Source: JBCCFC01 sp965213595
GTDB taxonomy: Bacteria; Chloroflexota; Anaerolineae; Caldilineales; Caldilineaceae
Reading direction: 5' to 3'
Assembly (NCBI GenBank): GCA_965213595.1
Contig: CBDBZO010000006.1
Coordinates: 1,984,001-2,048,000 of the forward strand
Length of the DNA stretch: 64,000 nt
Shown in pieces: positions 50,272 to 59,510 of the stretch (the stretch's first letter is position 1; each line of letters opens with the position of its first letter). The notes below the pieces were generated by a model. That model had not been told where the DNA came from, did no database searches, and saw nothing but the letters and a program-made list of their open reading frames with translations. The position numbers and the translations under genes were made by a program.

Positions 50272-53200
50272 ATGTCGAAAATTAACCAAATTCAGCAGTC
50301 GCTTCTTTCCCTCAGTGGCGGTGAGTTCCAAAAATTGGCGGACACCTATTTATCAGAACTTGGATATCAGCGCATAAATTCAATCGGTTCTGTAACGGGT
50401 GCAAACAAAGTAAGGATAGGTACGCCTGATACTCTTGTTGCCCTACCAAACGGGAAATTTGTTTTTGCTGAATATACCACTCAACAAGGCGGCCAATTCG
50501 GGAAAATCAAGGATGATTTAAGTAAGTGCCTTGACGAAGGCAAAACAGGAGTGCCAGTCGACAAGATTGAGCGAGTAATCTTCTGTTTCACTTCAAAACT
50601 CAACGGAGACCAGGAACAAGAGTTGGCAGAGATTTGCCAAGAACAAGGGGTGAATCTTGATCTCTTTGGCATTGATGCTATTGCATATGATTTGTACCGC
50701 AATTATCCTGGATTAGCACGTGATTTCCTTGGAGTATCTATCGATACGGGACAAATTGTTTCGCCTAATCGGTTTGTCACGCTGTATAGCAACAACAAAT
50801 TAGCAACACCTCTTGATACTGATTTCCATTTTCGAGATGAGAAAGTTAAACAGATACTTGACAGTCTGGAGTCCGAACAACTCGTAGTTTTATCAGGGCG
50901 TCCTGGAGTAGGAAAGTCGCGTTTAGCATTAGAGGTATGTCGAAGGTTTGAAGAAGTACATAATAGTTATGAGGTGATGTGTGTTTTTGGAAGGAACCGC
51001 GACCTATGGGAAGACCTCCGCACTCGGTTTCAAAAGCCTGGAAATTTTCTGATCTTTGTGGACGATGCTAACCGCGTGAGTAAATTTGAGTATGTTATTG
51101 ACCTTCTCTTGCATCAGAGGGAGGACCAGAAAATCAAAGTTGTGGCCACAGTACGAGACTATGCTTTATCAAAGGTCCTAACGGCAGCAGAGGCTTTGGG
51201 TGGCAACTCGAAGATAGGGTTAGGGCGATTCACCGACGAGGAAATTAAGGAATTAATCAAAGACCAGTATGAAATTAGCAGTCTTTTCTATTTGGATCGC
51301 ATTGCCAGCATTGCGCAGGGAAATCCACGTTTAGCAGTTATGGCTGCCGAAGTAGCAAAAGAAAACTCTCTTAATTCAATCAATGATGCATCTGCTCTTT
51401 ACGAGCGCTACTTCTCCTCCATTCGAGCTGACCTAGAGGGAGAGGGTATAGACTTGGAGAGCACTTTGCTCTTACAGGTAGCAGCTATTGTGGTGTTCTT
51501 TAACGCTGTGGATTACACAGATGACAATTTGATGAAATCCATTGAGCAAGCGTTTGATATTTCACCTGTGGTCTTCTGGAAGGCAGCCAACCAACTTCAC
51601 ATGCTGGAACTGTTGGACATATATGAGAATGAAGTAGTAAAAATCTCCGATCAAGTTCTTGCTACTTACCTCTTCTATTTAGGTGTCTATAAAGAAAAGG
51701 CTCTGGATTTTGGAGCACTGCTGGACTACTTCTTCCCTAGATTTCAGTACCGCATGATTGAGTCTATAAATTCAGCTCTAAGTGCTTTTGACAATGAGTT
51801 TATCGCGGATGCAATGCGACCCCACATAAAGCGAAATTGGGAGAGGTTGGAAAACGCGGGAGACGTCCAAGGAGTTCTCCAGCTTTTCGATGTTTTTTGG
51901 TTTGTTGACCGAACAGATACTTTAGTGTGGACTCGTAATCAAATCGAGAAGTTAGATGCTGAATTGGTAAATGTGGTAGATGTCAACTTTAAAAAGAGCG
52001 CAAATGCTGTGCCATCGCCATCTATTCTGAGCATCCTGAGATTGTTTGCGCATGCTGAGAAAGAGGAAGCGCTAATAGCACTTGACCTCTTATCACGCTA
52101 TCTCCATAAGAAACCGTTACAAACTCCGGTCTTGCTTCGAGTGTTAACAGAAGACTATAATTTTTATCCTACCGCCTATATGAGAGAATATGAGATTCAA
52201 CATGCGGTAGTAGACATATTTAAAGAGCTTGCTACTAAAGACGAGCCACTCTTCTCCAGAATCTTTTTGGCTATCGGCAGCAACTATCTAGGCACTCATT
52301 TCGAAAATCATGGCATGAAAGGTAGAAGAGAGCTTCAGATTGTTAGCTTTTATCTTCTTCCTACTCCCGAGCTAGCGGAATTAAGAGAGAAGATATGGAA
52401 GGCGGTATTTGCACTTTTCGAGTTTGAGGAGATGCAGCTGGATATATTGCGCCTGATTCTTCATTACAGCACATCACAATTTCGTAAAGCTGATGGCAGA
52501 ATAATCGAGGGCGACGCTGAATACCTACTGCCCTTTGTTGAATCAACTCTTGACCCCACAAACTATTGGCACTGTATCGTGTCGAACAATTACCTCGATT
52601 TACTAGAGAAACATAACATCGCGGTGACACAGGATATGCGTCAAAACTTCCAAAGCGATGCATACATGCTTTCAAAGATACTCATTCCGGAGCAGAACAA
52701 CCGTCGCGTCTTGAAAATGTCTGTTGAAGACTACCGACAGTTTCAACAAGAACAATTAGAAAGCTACGTCTCTAATCGTACATTCGATGACTACTCACAC
52801 TTCATTCAGCAATGTCTTGAGATCAAGCATTATTTAGAGCTGCCACAACAAAAATATAAGCTCCAGTTGCGGACCATAGATGTACTCCTAACGTTGGCGA
52901 GGAAAGACTTTGTACTATATGAGCAGGTGATAAAACACTACCTCTCTTTGGGCGATCCGCTCAAACTATCAGCGAACAGTCTTATTTGGCAACTAATAGC
53001 GCAAAGAGATGCTGGTGCCGTATTAAAATTTATAAGTCGCCCAAATTACCCAACGAAATTGCGTTGGTTATTTTACTTTCACGAAGTTCTACCTAAAGAT
53101 GCCGTCAATGAGGAGTACTTAAACCACCTCTACAAAATTTGTGATACCGCTGAAGTTGTAGATATGCCACAAAACTGGGATTTTCTGCTCAAGTATCTTC

Positions 53201-54054
53201 CAATTGATCCTCAAGTCGTCGTGCAGGTCGTGGAAAAAGTGTTGGTAAAAATAGGCAATGATACAGGCTCTGCCTATGCTCTTACATTGTTGTTCACCCC
53301 TTCCACGCAAATTATTGAGCGGTTGGCTGAACTTTTTTTTGGCCGATTAGATGTTCTCAAGCAAGCGTACTTAGCCGTAGAGCGTACGCCCCACAACAAT
53401 GATTACACAGGGCAGGTCTACAATTGCATCCTCGATCTGGACCTCAACTTCATAATTGAATTTATAGAATGGTTGTATCAAAACATCAACGAGGGCAAAA
53501 TTGATAGCGATAGCGCTAATCGAGACTATTCGTTTATTTGGACTCGTTTCGATTACAGGAAGATCGGTGAAATAGTACTGAACCGTATATTTTCAAAAAG
53601 GCAGAACAACTTTGCTCTTGCACGCATCTATCTTGAAATATTTTTCAAGCCGGGAGAACAGAACAATAAAAATAAAGAGAAAATCGAAGAACGACAAAAC
53701 GACTTTATCTTCCGCTTAATTGATGGCTGGAACGAAGAATTGTACGTAATGGAGTACGTATTTGAAACTATCGCTAAGTTTGCCGCAGAAAGGCGACGTG
53801 TCTTTATCAAGTATTTCCTTCAACAGAATACTGACATTGATGTCTTCATTCGTCTTCAATTGGAGCCTCACTCGTGGATGTCATTCGGTAGTAGAGTACC
53901 GACGCTTCAAGGACGGGTGGATTATTGGAACTCACTGCTGCCATTGATGAACTCAGTAGAGCTACTGCAACATCGGCAATATGTTAAACAAAAAGTTCAA
54001 TCCTTATATCTAGAAATTGAACAAGAGACGAGAAGCGACTTCATTAAGGATTAA
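50272..54054 (+). CDS. Nuclease-STAND NTPase (Avs-like) defence protein inside the restriction operon
   Basis: 1260 residues. N-terminal nuclease-like part: SGGEFQKLADTYLSELGYQRINSIGSV and GTPDTLVALPNGKFVFAEYTTQ, with D53 and E67-x-T69 (Thr replaces the usual Lys of PD-(D/E)xK, so activity is uncertain). NTPase: Walker A VVLSGRPGVGKSRLALEVCRRF (about residue 210), Walker B FLIFVDDANRVSKFEYVIDLL (about 263), sensor VVATVRDYA, as in STAND-type 'nSTAND3' proteins. The C-terminal ~900 residues are helical and leucine-rich without clear repeats, the usual target-sensing part. Antiviral STAND (Avs) proteins detect phage proteins and then use the nuclease. The gene is clearly more AT-rich than hsdM and hsdR on either side and seems inserted between hsdS and hsdR. 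Family assignment is inference. Confidence 0.75.
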   Translation: MSKINQIQQSLLSLSGGEFQKLADTYLSELGYQRINSIGSVTGANKVRIGTPDTLVALPNGKFVFAEYTTQQGGQFGKIKDDLSKCLDEGKTGVPVDKIERVIFCFTSKLNGDQEQELAEICQEQGVNLDLFGIDAIAYDLYRNYPGLARDFLGVSIDTGQIVSPNRFVTLYSNNKLATPLDTDFHFRDEKVKQILDSLESEQLVVLSGRPGVGKSRLALEVCRRFEEVHNSYEVMCVFGRNRDLWEDLRTRFQKPGNFLIFVDDANRVSKFEYVIDLLLHQREDQKIKVVATVRDYALSKVLTAAEALGGNSKIGLGRFTDEEIKELIKDQYEISSLFYLDRIASIAQGNPRLAVMAAEVAKENSLNSINDASALYERYFSSIRADLEGEGIDLESTLLLQVAAIVVFFNAVDYTDDNLMKSIEQAFDISPVVFWKAANQLHMLELLDIYENEVVKISDQVLATYLFYLGVYKEKALDFGALLDYFFPRFQYRMIESINSALSAFDNEFIADAMRPHIKRNWERLENAGDVQGVLQLFDVFWFVDRTDTLVWTRNQIEKLDAELVNVVDVNFKKSANAVPSPSILSILRLFAHAEKEEALIALDLLSRYLHKKPLQTPVLLRVLTEDYNFYPTAYMREYEIQHAVVDIFKELATKDEPLFSRIFLAIGSNYLGTHFENHGMKGRRELQIVSFYLLPTPELAELREKIWKAVFALFEFEEMQLDILRLILHYSTSQFRKADGRIIEGDAEYLLPFVESTLDPTNYWHCIVSNNYLDLLEKHNIAVTQDMRQNFQSDAYMLSKILIPEQNNRRVLKMSVEDYRQFQQEQLESYVSNRTFDDYSHFIQQCLEIKHYLELPQQKYKLQLRTIDVLLTLARKDFVLYEQVIKHYLSLGDPLKLSANSLIWQLIAQRDAGAVLKFISRPNYPTKLRWLFYFHEVLPKDAVNEEYLNHLYKICDTAEVVDMPQNWDFLLKYLPIDPQVVVQVVEKVLVKIGNDTGSAYALTLLFTPSTQIIERLAELFFGRLDVLKQAYLAVERTPHNNDYTGQVYNCILDLDLNFIIEFIEWLYQNINEGKIDSDSANRDYSFIWTRFDYRKIGEIVLNRIFSKRQNNFALARIYLEIFFKPGEQNNKNKEKIEERQNDFIFRLIDGWNEELYVMEYVFETIAKFAAERRRVFIKYFLQQNTDIDVFIRLQLEPHSWMSFGSRVPTLQGRVDYWNSLLPLMNSVELLQHRQYVKQKVQSLYLEIEQETRSDFIKD

Positions 54055-54136
54055 ATAGCCGTTTATCAGGTATGCTGTCAATATCTGTATAATCATAGAA
54101 ACGACTCAAAGATGAGTTGCAATACCTTTTGTAGTT

Positions 54137-57100
54137 ATGACCGACAAACACCGCGAAATCCACTTTGAAACCGAACTCGTCGACCACCTGACCGGCCACG
54201 GCTGGCTCGAAGGCGACCCGCAGCGCTACGACCGCGAGCGGGCGCTCTACCCGGACGACCTCATCGGCTGGCTGCGCGAATCGCAGCCGGAGGCGTGGCG
54301 GAAGGCGGAGGCCAGCTACGGCGAGGCGGTCGAGGAGCAGCTGCTGGCGCGGGTGGTCAAGCTGCTGGACAAGCGCGGCACGCTCGACCTGCTGCGCAAC
54401 GGCTTCAAGGATCGCGGCACGCGCTTCGACCTCTGCCAGTTTCGGCCCGGCTTTACTCTCAACTACGACCTCATCGAGCGCTACGGCCAGGTGCGCTGTC
54501 GCGTGGTGCGGCAAGTGCGCTACAGCCTGCACAACCAGAACAGCCTCGACCTCGTCCTCTTCATCAACGGCCTCCCCGTCGCCACGCTCGAACTCAAAAC
54601 CGACTTCACCCAGTCCGTCCACGACGCCATCCGCCAGTACAAGGTCGACCGCCTGCCAAAAGAGCCACAGACGCGCCGCGAAGAGCCGCTGCTGGCCTTC
54701 AAAAAGCGGGCACTCGTCCACTTCGCCGTCAGCACCGACGAAGTCCACATGACGACGCGGCTGGCGGGCAACGCCACGCGCTTTCTGCCCTTCAATCAGG
54801 GTCACGACGGCGCGGCGGGCAACCCCCCAAATTCGGACGGCTACCGCACGTCGTACCTGTGGGAGACGGTCTTGCAGCGCGACAACTTTCTCGACATTGT
54901 GGGCCGCTTTGTTCACTTGGAGAGCAAGGAGGAGGAAGACGCGCGCGGTCGCAAGGTCACCAGGGAGACGCTGATTTTTCCGCGCTTCCACCAGTGGCAG
55001 GCGGTGACGCGGCTGCTGGAGCGGGTGCAGGTTGAGGGGGCCGGGCAGAAGTATCTGATTCAGCACTCAGCGGGGTCAGGCAAATCCAACTCGATTGCGT
55101 GGCTGGCACACCAGCTTTCCAGCCTGCACAACACCCGCAACGAGAAGATTTTCGACAGCATCATCGTCGTCACCGACCGCACCGTGCTCGACGATCAGCT
55201 GCAGGAGACCATCTACCAGTTTGACCACAAGCAGGGCGTGGTTGAACGCATTTCGAGGGAGGCGGGCGGCGTCAAGTCGCAGCAGCTCACCGCCGCGCTG
55301 GTCGAGCGCAAGCCCATCATCATCGTCACCATCCAGACCTTCCCCTTTGTGCTGGAGACGATTCGAGCGCAGGTCTCGTTGCGCGAGCGCGCCTTTGCCG
55401 TGATTGCGGACGAAGCGCACTCGTCGCAGAGCGGAGCTACGGCGGGCAAGCTCAAGCAGGTGCTCACCGGCCAGCAAATCGACCCGGACGACGAGGTCGA
55501 CGCCGAAGATGTGCTGGTCGCCACGGTCGAGGCGCGTCAGCAGCCGGGCAACATCAGCTTCTTCGCCTTCACCGCCACGCCCAAACACAAAACCATCGAA
55601 CTCTTTGGCCGCCTCCCCGATCCTTCGCGTCCCCCGTCGGAATTTAACAAGCCCAAACCCTTCCACGTCTACTCTATGCAGCAGGCCATTGAGGAGGGTT
55701 TCATCCTCGATGTGCTCCAGAACTACACGCCCTACGGGTTGGCCTACCGGCTGGCAGAGGCCGGGCAGGCAATTCAGCGGGAGACGAGCGAGCGCGAGAT
55801 CGACAAGTCGCAGGGGCTGAAGCAGCTCGCGCGCTGGGTGCGGCTGCACCCGCACAACATCAGCCAGAAGGTGCAGATTGTCATCGAGCACTTCCGCGCC
55901 AACATTGCCCACCTGCTGAGCGGGCGGGCCAAGGCAATGGTCGTCACCGGCTCGCGCAAGGAGGCCGTGCGCTACAAGCTGGCGATGGACAAGTACATCC
56001 GCGAGCAGGGCTACGCCGACGTGGGCACGCTCGTCGCCTTTTCGGGCGAGGTCAAGGATGGCGAGAGCGGGCCACACCCTTTTACCGAAGCCAACATGAA
56101 TCCCGACGTGCGCGGTCGGGATCTGCGGCAGGTCTTTGACACCGATGCGTATCAGGTGCTGATTGTCGCCAACAAATTTCAGACGGGCTTTGACCAGCCG
56201 CTGCTCTGCGCCATGTACGTGGACAAGAAGCTCTCCGGCGTCACCGCCGTGCAGACGCTGTCGCGGCTCAACCGCACGGCGCCGGGTAAAGAGAATGTCT
56301 ACGTGCTCGACTTTGTCAACGAGCCAGACGAGATTTTCGCCGCCTTTGCCCCCTACTTCCGCACCGCCGCCCTCAGCAACGTCTCCGACCCCAACCTCGT
56401 CCACGACCTGCAGGCCAAGCTCGACGACGAGCGCCTCTACACTGATGCCGAGGTCGACGCCTTTGCCCGCGCCTACTTCGACCCGCGCGGCAAGCAGGGC
56501 GACCTGCAACCGCACATCGCCCCCGCCGTGGACCGCTACCGCGAGCGCCGTCGCGCCGCGGAGGCGGCCAACGACTCTGCCGCCCTCGACGCGCTCGATA
56601 TCGTTCACAAAGACCTGGGCAGCTTCGTCCGCGCCTACGAATTTCTCTCACAGATTATCGACTACGGCGACAGCGAACTTGAAAAGCGCTACGTCTTCTA
56701 CAAGCACCTGCTGCCCTGGCTGCGCCAGGAGCGCCGCCACGACCCCATCGACCTCTCCAGCGTCGAGCTCACCCACTACCGCCTCACCGACCTCGGCAAG
56801 CGCCACATCCACCTCGCCAAAGAGAGTGGCACGGACTACACCCTCGCCCCCATGACGGCCACCGGCACCGCCAGCCCCCACGAGCCGGAGTTCACCTTCC
56901 TGTCGCAGCTGATCGCGCAGATGAACGACCTCTTCGCCGGCGAGCTATCGGACGCCGATTTGGTCCACTACGCTACCCATATCCGCGACAAAATGCTGGA
57001 GGATGAGACGCTGGCACGGCAGGCCGCGACCAACACGAAAGAGCAATTCGCGCTGGGTGACTTCCCGTCGCGCTTTGTGGATGCGGTGATTGGGGGGCTG

Positions 57101-57241
57101 GACAGCTATCAGGAGATGGCCGAGCAGGTGCTCACGCAAGAGCGGACGCGGAAGGGATTCGAGTCGCTGGTGTTGGATATGGTTTATCGGGGATTTGAGG
57201 AGATGCAGCGGGAGAGGTCGGACGAAGCAACAGGGCGTTAG
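54137..57241 (+). CDS. hsdR: Type I restriction-modification system, restriction and translocase subunit
   Basis: 1034 residues. N-terminal nuclease: NSLDLVLFINGLPVATLELKT (D138, E152-x-K154). Superfamily 2 translocase: Walker A LIQHSAGSGKSNSIAWLAHQL (about 310), motif Ia IVVTDRTVLDDQLQETI, DEAH box AVIADEAHSSQSG (about 423), FFAFTATPKHKTIELFG (motif III) and FDQPLLCAMYVDKKLSGVTAVQTLSRLNRT (motif VI). All motifs are intact. The C-terminal region binds HsdM/HsdS. It cleaves unmethylated DNA after translocation. High GC contrasts with the STAND gene 83 bp upstream, so its expression may depend on a separate promoter or on read-through. Confidence 0.93.
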   Translation: MTDKHREIHFETELVDHLTGHGWLEGDPQRYDRERALYPDDLIGWLRESQPEAWRKAEASYGEAVEEQLLARVVKLLDKRGTLDLLRNGFKDRGTRFDLCQFRPGFTLNYDLIERYGQVRCRVVRQVRYSLHNQNSLDLVLFINGLPVATLELKTDFTQSVHDAIRQYKVDRLPKEPQTRREEPLLAFKKRALVHFAVSTDEVHMTTRLAGNATRFLPFNQGHDGAAGNPPNSDGYRTSYLWETVLQRDNFLDIVGRFVHLESKEEEDARGRKVTRETLIFPRFHQWQAVTRLLERVQVEGAGQKYLIQHSAGSGKSNSIAWLAHQLSSLHNTRNEKIFDSIIVVTDRTVLDDQLQETIYQFDHKQGVVERISREAGGVKSQQLTAALVERKPIIIVTIQTFPFVLETIRAQVSLRERAFAVIADEAHSSQSGATAGKLKQVLTGQQIDPDDEVDAEDVLVATVEARQQPGNISFFAFTATPKHKTIELFGRLPDPSRPPSEFNKPKPFHVYSMQQAIEEGFILDVLQNYTPYGLAYRLAEAGQAIQRETSEREIDKSQGLKQLARWVRLHPHNISQKVQIVIEHFRANIAHLLSGRAKAMVVTGSRKEAVRYKLAMDKYIREQGYADVGTLVAFSGEVKDGESGPHPFTEANMNPDVRGRDLRQVFDTDAYQVLIVANKFQTGFDQPLLCAMYVDKKLSGVTAVQTLSRLNRTAPGKENVYVLDFVNEPDEIFAAFAPYFRTAALSNVSDPNLVHDLQAKLDDERLYTDAEVDAFARAYFDPRGKQGDLQPHIAPAVDRYRERRRAAEAANDSAALDALDIVHKDLGSFVRAYEFLSQIIDYGDSELEKRYVFYKHLLPWLRQERRHDPIDLSSVELTHYRLTDLGKRHIHLAKESGTDYTLAPMTATGTASPHEPEFTFLSQLIAQMNDLFAGELSDADLVHYATHIRDKMLEDETLARQAATNTKEQFALGDFPSRFVDAVIGGLDSYQEMAEQVLTQERTRKGFESLVLDMVYRGFEEMQRERSDEATGR

Positions 57242-57615
57242 ACGGATTCATGCTTGAAGCGGTAGGTTTTGTCGCCGAGGAAGCCGTTGACTGGGCTGCG
57301 AATTAGTGATTTTTTACTAGCGACGGTAGAGGTATTTTTTCGTCTCCGCAATTTTTTACGATAGACTGCCCAACTCTCACAACTTCTACTTGGTACTTCG
57401 ATATACTGCCGTTCCTTGACATGCTGTTTCATGGTAAGTTTTGTCTGCTCCGCTAAGGGCGACTCACTCCGCTTAAAATTGTTTTCCTTGTGTTCCCCCT
57501 TTTTTTCGCTCTTCCAAGATCGCACGCAGTCACACATATTTTGTATTATATAATACTAACTGCGTGTTCAAGTTGGATGAATTCACCCGAGTAAATTTGC
57601 GCAGCTTACTTAATA
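57242..57615. other. AT-rich gap after hsdR without a well-supported gene
   Basis: A 99-codon minus-strand open frame (57238-57537, basic, no recognised domain: MCDCVRSWKSEKKGEHKENNFKRSESPLAEQ) crosses it, but it has no clear ribosome site or similarity; I give it a low chance of being real. The remainder is AT-rich (ttgtattatataatac) and leads to the left end of the decayed IS. Possibly the right boundary of the integrated element lies here. Confidence 0.3.
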
Positions 57616-59165
57616 CTACTGCGTGACAAGAAAGGATTCGTCAAGTCTTTATTTTTGCATTTTATAATGAGAGCGTTTGGCAGAAGCAATCCGCTTTTGC
57701 TTGTAGCGCAAGCGTTCGAGCGCGGCCTTGGCATCAAAGTCGGGCTTAGGCAAGACGGCCTGGAGCAAGTCCACCACTTGGGGCAAGGTCAGCGCCGGGG
57801 CGTCGGTGCGAAAAATGGCGCGGGTCTGGCTAGAAAGCCAAAGGCCAGGATGACCAAGGCCATGTGGTGATGCCAGCCCAACCAGGAGCGCGTCTCGTAC
57901 TCGTTCATGCCCAGCAGCTGTTTGGCCTGTTCAAAGATAATCTCAATCGGCCAGCGCATGGAGTAGACGTAGACCAACTTCTCCAGTGCAACGGTGGCCG
58001 GGGCATTGGAGAGGAAGTAATGCACCGCAGTCGGGTCATTGGGATGACGGCGCAGCACGAGCCAGAGGGGCTCCCCCGGTAAGCCCTCGCGGGTGGGGTA
58101 GACACGGACAAAGGCCATCTCGGCGATGAGCAAGCCTTGACTGGCTTGACGCAGGGCGTGCATCTGCCAGGCCTCGGCGGGCCAGTTGCTCGGCCATCTC
58201 GGCCGCCGACTGGGCGGGCGGCGCATCGGGCACCAGTCGCGGGCGCGTGCCCGGTCGACCCCGCCCGGTGGGCTGAGGGACATAGGTGTCGGGGGCTTCA
58301 GTCCACAGCTTGGTGGTGTGAGGGACTTCGGCCAGATAGAAGGCGTCACACTCGCGGTCGATGCGGTCAAGCAGTTGGCTATCGCGGCCAAAGGCTTCGT
58401 CCATGGTAATCCAGCCAAAGGGCAGCGTGTCGGCTTGGATGACCTCTTCTATCATCGCCCAAGCCAGCTCGTTCTTAGTCTGAAAGGTCAGATCGGCGGG
58501 TACGTGGCACTTGTAGCGTTTTTCGGCATAGGCCTCGCTAAACCACTCTGCGGGCAGGTAGAGCCGTTTGTCGAGCAGCGCGTAGCCTGCCTCGCTGCTG
58601 TAACCCAGGAAGACCCCCGCTTGGCAGTTGGCAATCTTGCCCAATTCGCCGCACCGCTGCCGCTTCACGCCCACCGAGTGCTCGCCTTGCTTGGGCATGT
58701 CGCTGCCATCCACAAGCAGGATGCCGTCGCGCCGACCCAAGGTGAGCCCGGTCTGACGCCGATGTTCGGCAATCAGGCCCGCCTCCGACCAGCGGCTGCG
58801 CCCCAGAAAATACTGGAGCGGCCGCACGCCCTCGCTCCCACCGTCTCCAGCGCGATGTTTTCGGCCGATTTACGGGTAATCTCCGGGTCGAGCAGGCCGC
58901 GCAGGTAGTGCTAGCCCCAACTCGCCTGCTCCTCGCGCTGGAAGAAGGGACTGTATAGAGCATGGTAGTCCGCTAGTTCGTTCACCAAAGCCTCGACCTG
59001 TTCGACCGTGAGCGCCATCTGCGGCACGCCTTCTAACTCGCTGTAGTCGTATTGCTCTATCGCTTGGGCCAATTGCATGGCAACCTCCTGAAGATTCTCT
59101 CTACGCTCTTCAAGAAACTATGCCACACATCCTTCATTTGTTCTGTGACCTTGTCGCGCAGTAGT
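57616..59165 (-). mobile_element. Decayed IS701-family insertion sequence
   Basis: About 1.55 kb. Imperfect terminal inverted repeats: left ctactgcgtgacaag (57616-57630) and, complementary, cttgtcgcgcagtag (59150-59164), one mismatch. I see no convincing target duplication. The transposase inside is broken in several places. Confidence 0.7.
57649..59078 (-). pseudogene. IS701-family transposase, multiple frameshifts
   Basis: A DDE_5-type transposase (MQLAQAIEQYDYSELEGVPQM start at 59078). Identifiable blocks: LVDGSDMPKQGEHSVGVKRQ, ELGKIANCQAGVFLGYS, RLYLPAEWFSEAY, ITMDEAFGRDSQLLD and, in another frame, YVYSMRWPIEIIFEQAKQLLGMNEYETRSW, then a third-frame C-terminus (LPQVVDLLQAVLPKPDFDAKAALERLRYKQ) ending at 57649. 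There is a TAG in QASWG-TAG-HYLRGLL (58914 region) and at least three frameshifts (near 58827, 58200 and 57835). It cannot encode an active enzyme. It is a degenerate copy. Confidence 0.85.
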
Positions 59166-59510
59166 AGTAGGAACATCTACAAAAAACCTTGAGCATTGTT
59201 CCTCGAATAGACGCGATGGTTAGTCAGTAGGGGCAGGTAATTCAAAGCCCTTACTGACCAAGTTATTTTCGCATCGGATATGCCTGTTTCGCCTCTGGCA
59301 AAGAGGCTGGAATACCATGCGTACCTACACGTCACTACTTTTGGAATTTGCGCACCGTACCAGATCCAGATCGTAAAGGATGGGCTTCCTACCCTGGCGT
59401 TAGAAGGAGATCAGCTCTTGATTAGCAAGGTGAAGTTCCTTTTCCTAGTTCGTGTGCAACGCTTGAAAGCAATAGCTAAACGGTTGCGTAGTGCTTGGAT
59501 ACTAGCCCCT

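Larger units (their letters stand above)
24301..57241. mobile_element. Integrative mobilizable element with defence cargo (right end not located)
   Basis: Begins at the 3' end of tRNA-Asp with a serine recombinase and contains replication and mobilisation-type genes (rep candidate, coupling ATPase, replication-relaxation protein, SSB, primase), then a methylase-helicase, a nuclease, a CBASS locus and a type I restriction operon. The first half is distinctly more AT-rich than the flanking backbone. I found no conjugative pilus/T4SS genes (no VirB4-like ATPase). No copy of the tRNA 3' end was seen downstream, so the right boundary is a guess: hsdR is followed by a decayed IS and then by regulator genes that look chromosomal. 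Confidence 0.6.

Noticed and set aside
55076..56608. 510-codon minus-strand open frame
   Set aside because: Antisense to hsdR and of low-complexity composition; shadow.
58036..58827. 263-codon frame as an intact transposase gene
   Set aside because: Only the central part is transposase; both ends continue in other frames, so it is a fragment of the IS701 pseudogene.
57242..59280. Right attachment site (repeat of the tRNA-Asp 3' end)
   Set aside because: Looked for ttcaaatcccgtcgcttccg or close variants after hsdR and around the IS701 remnant by eye; none seen. Serine-recombinase sites can share only a few bases, so absence is not informative.
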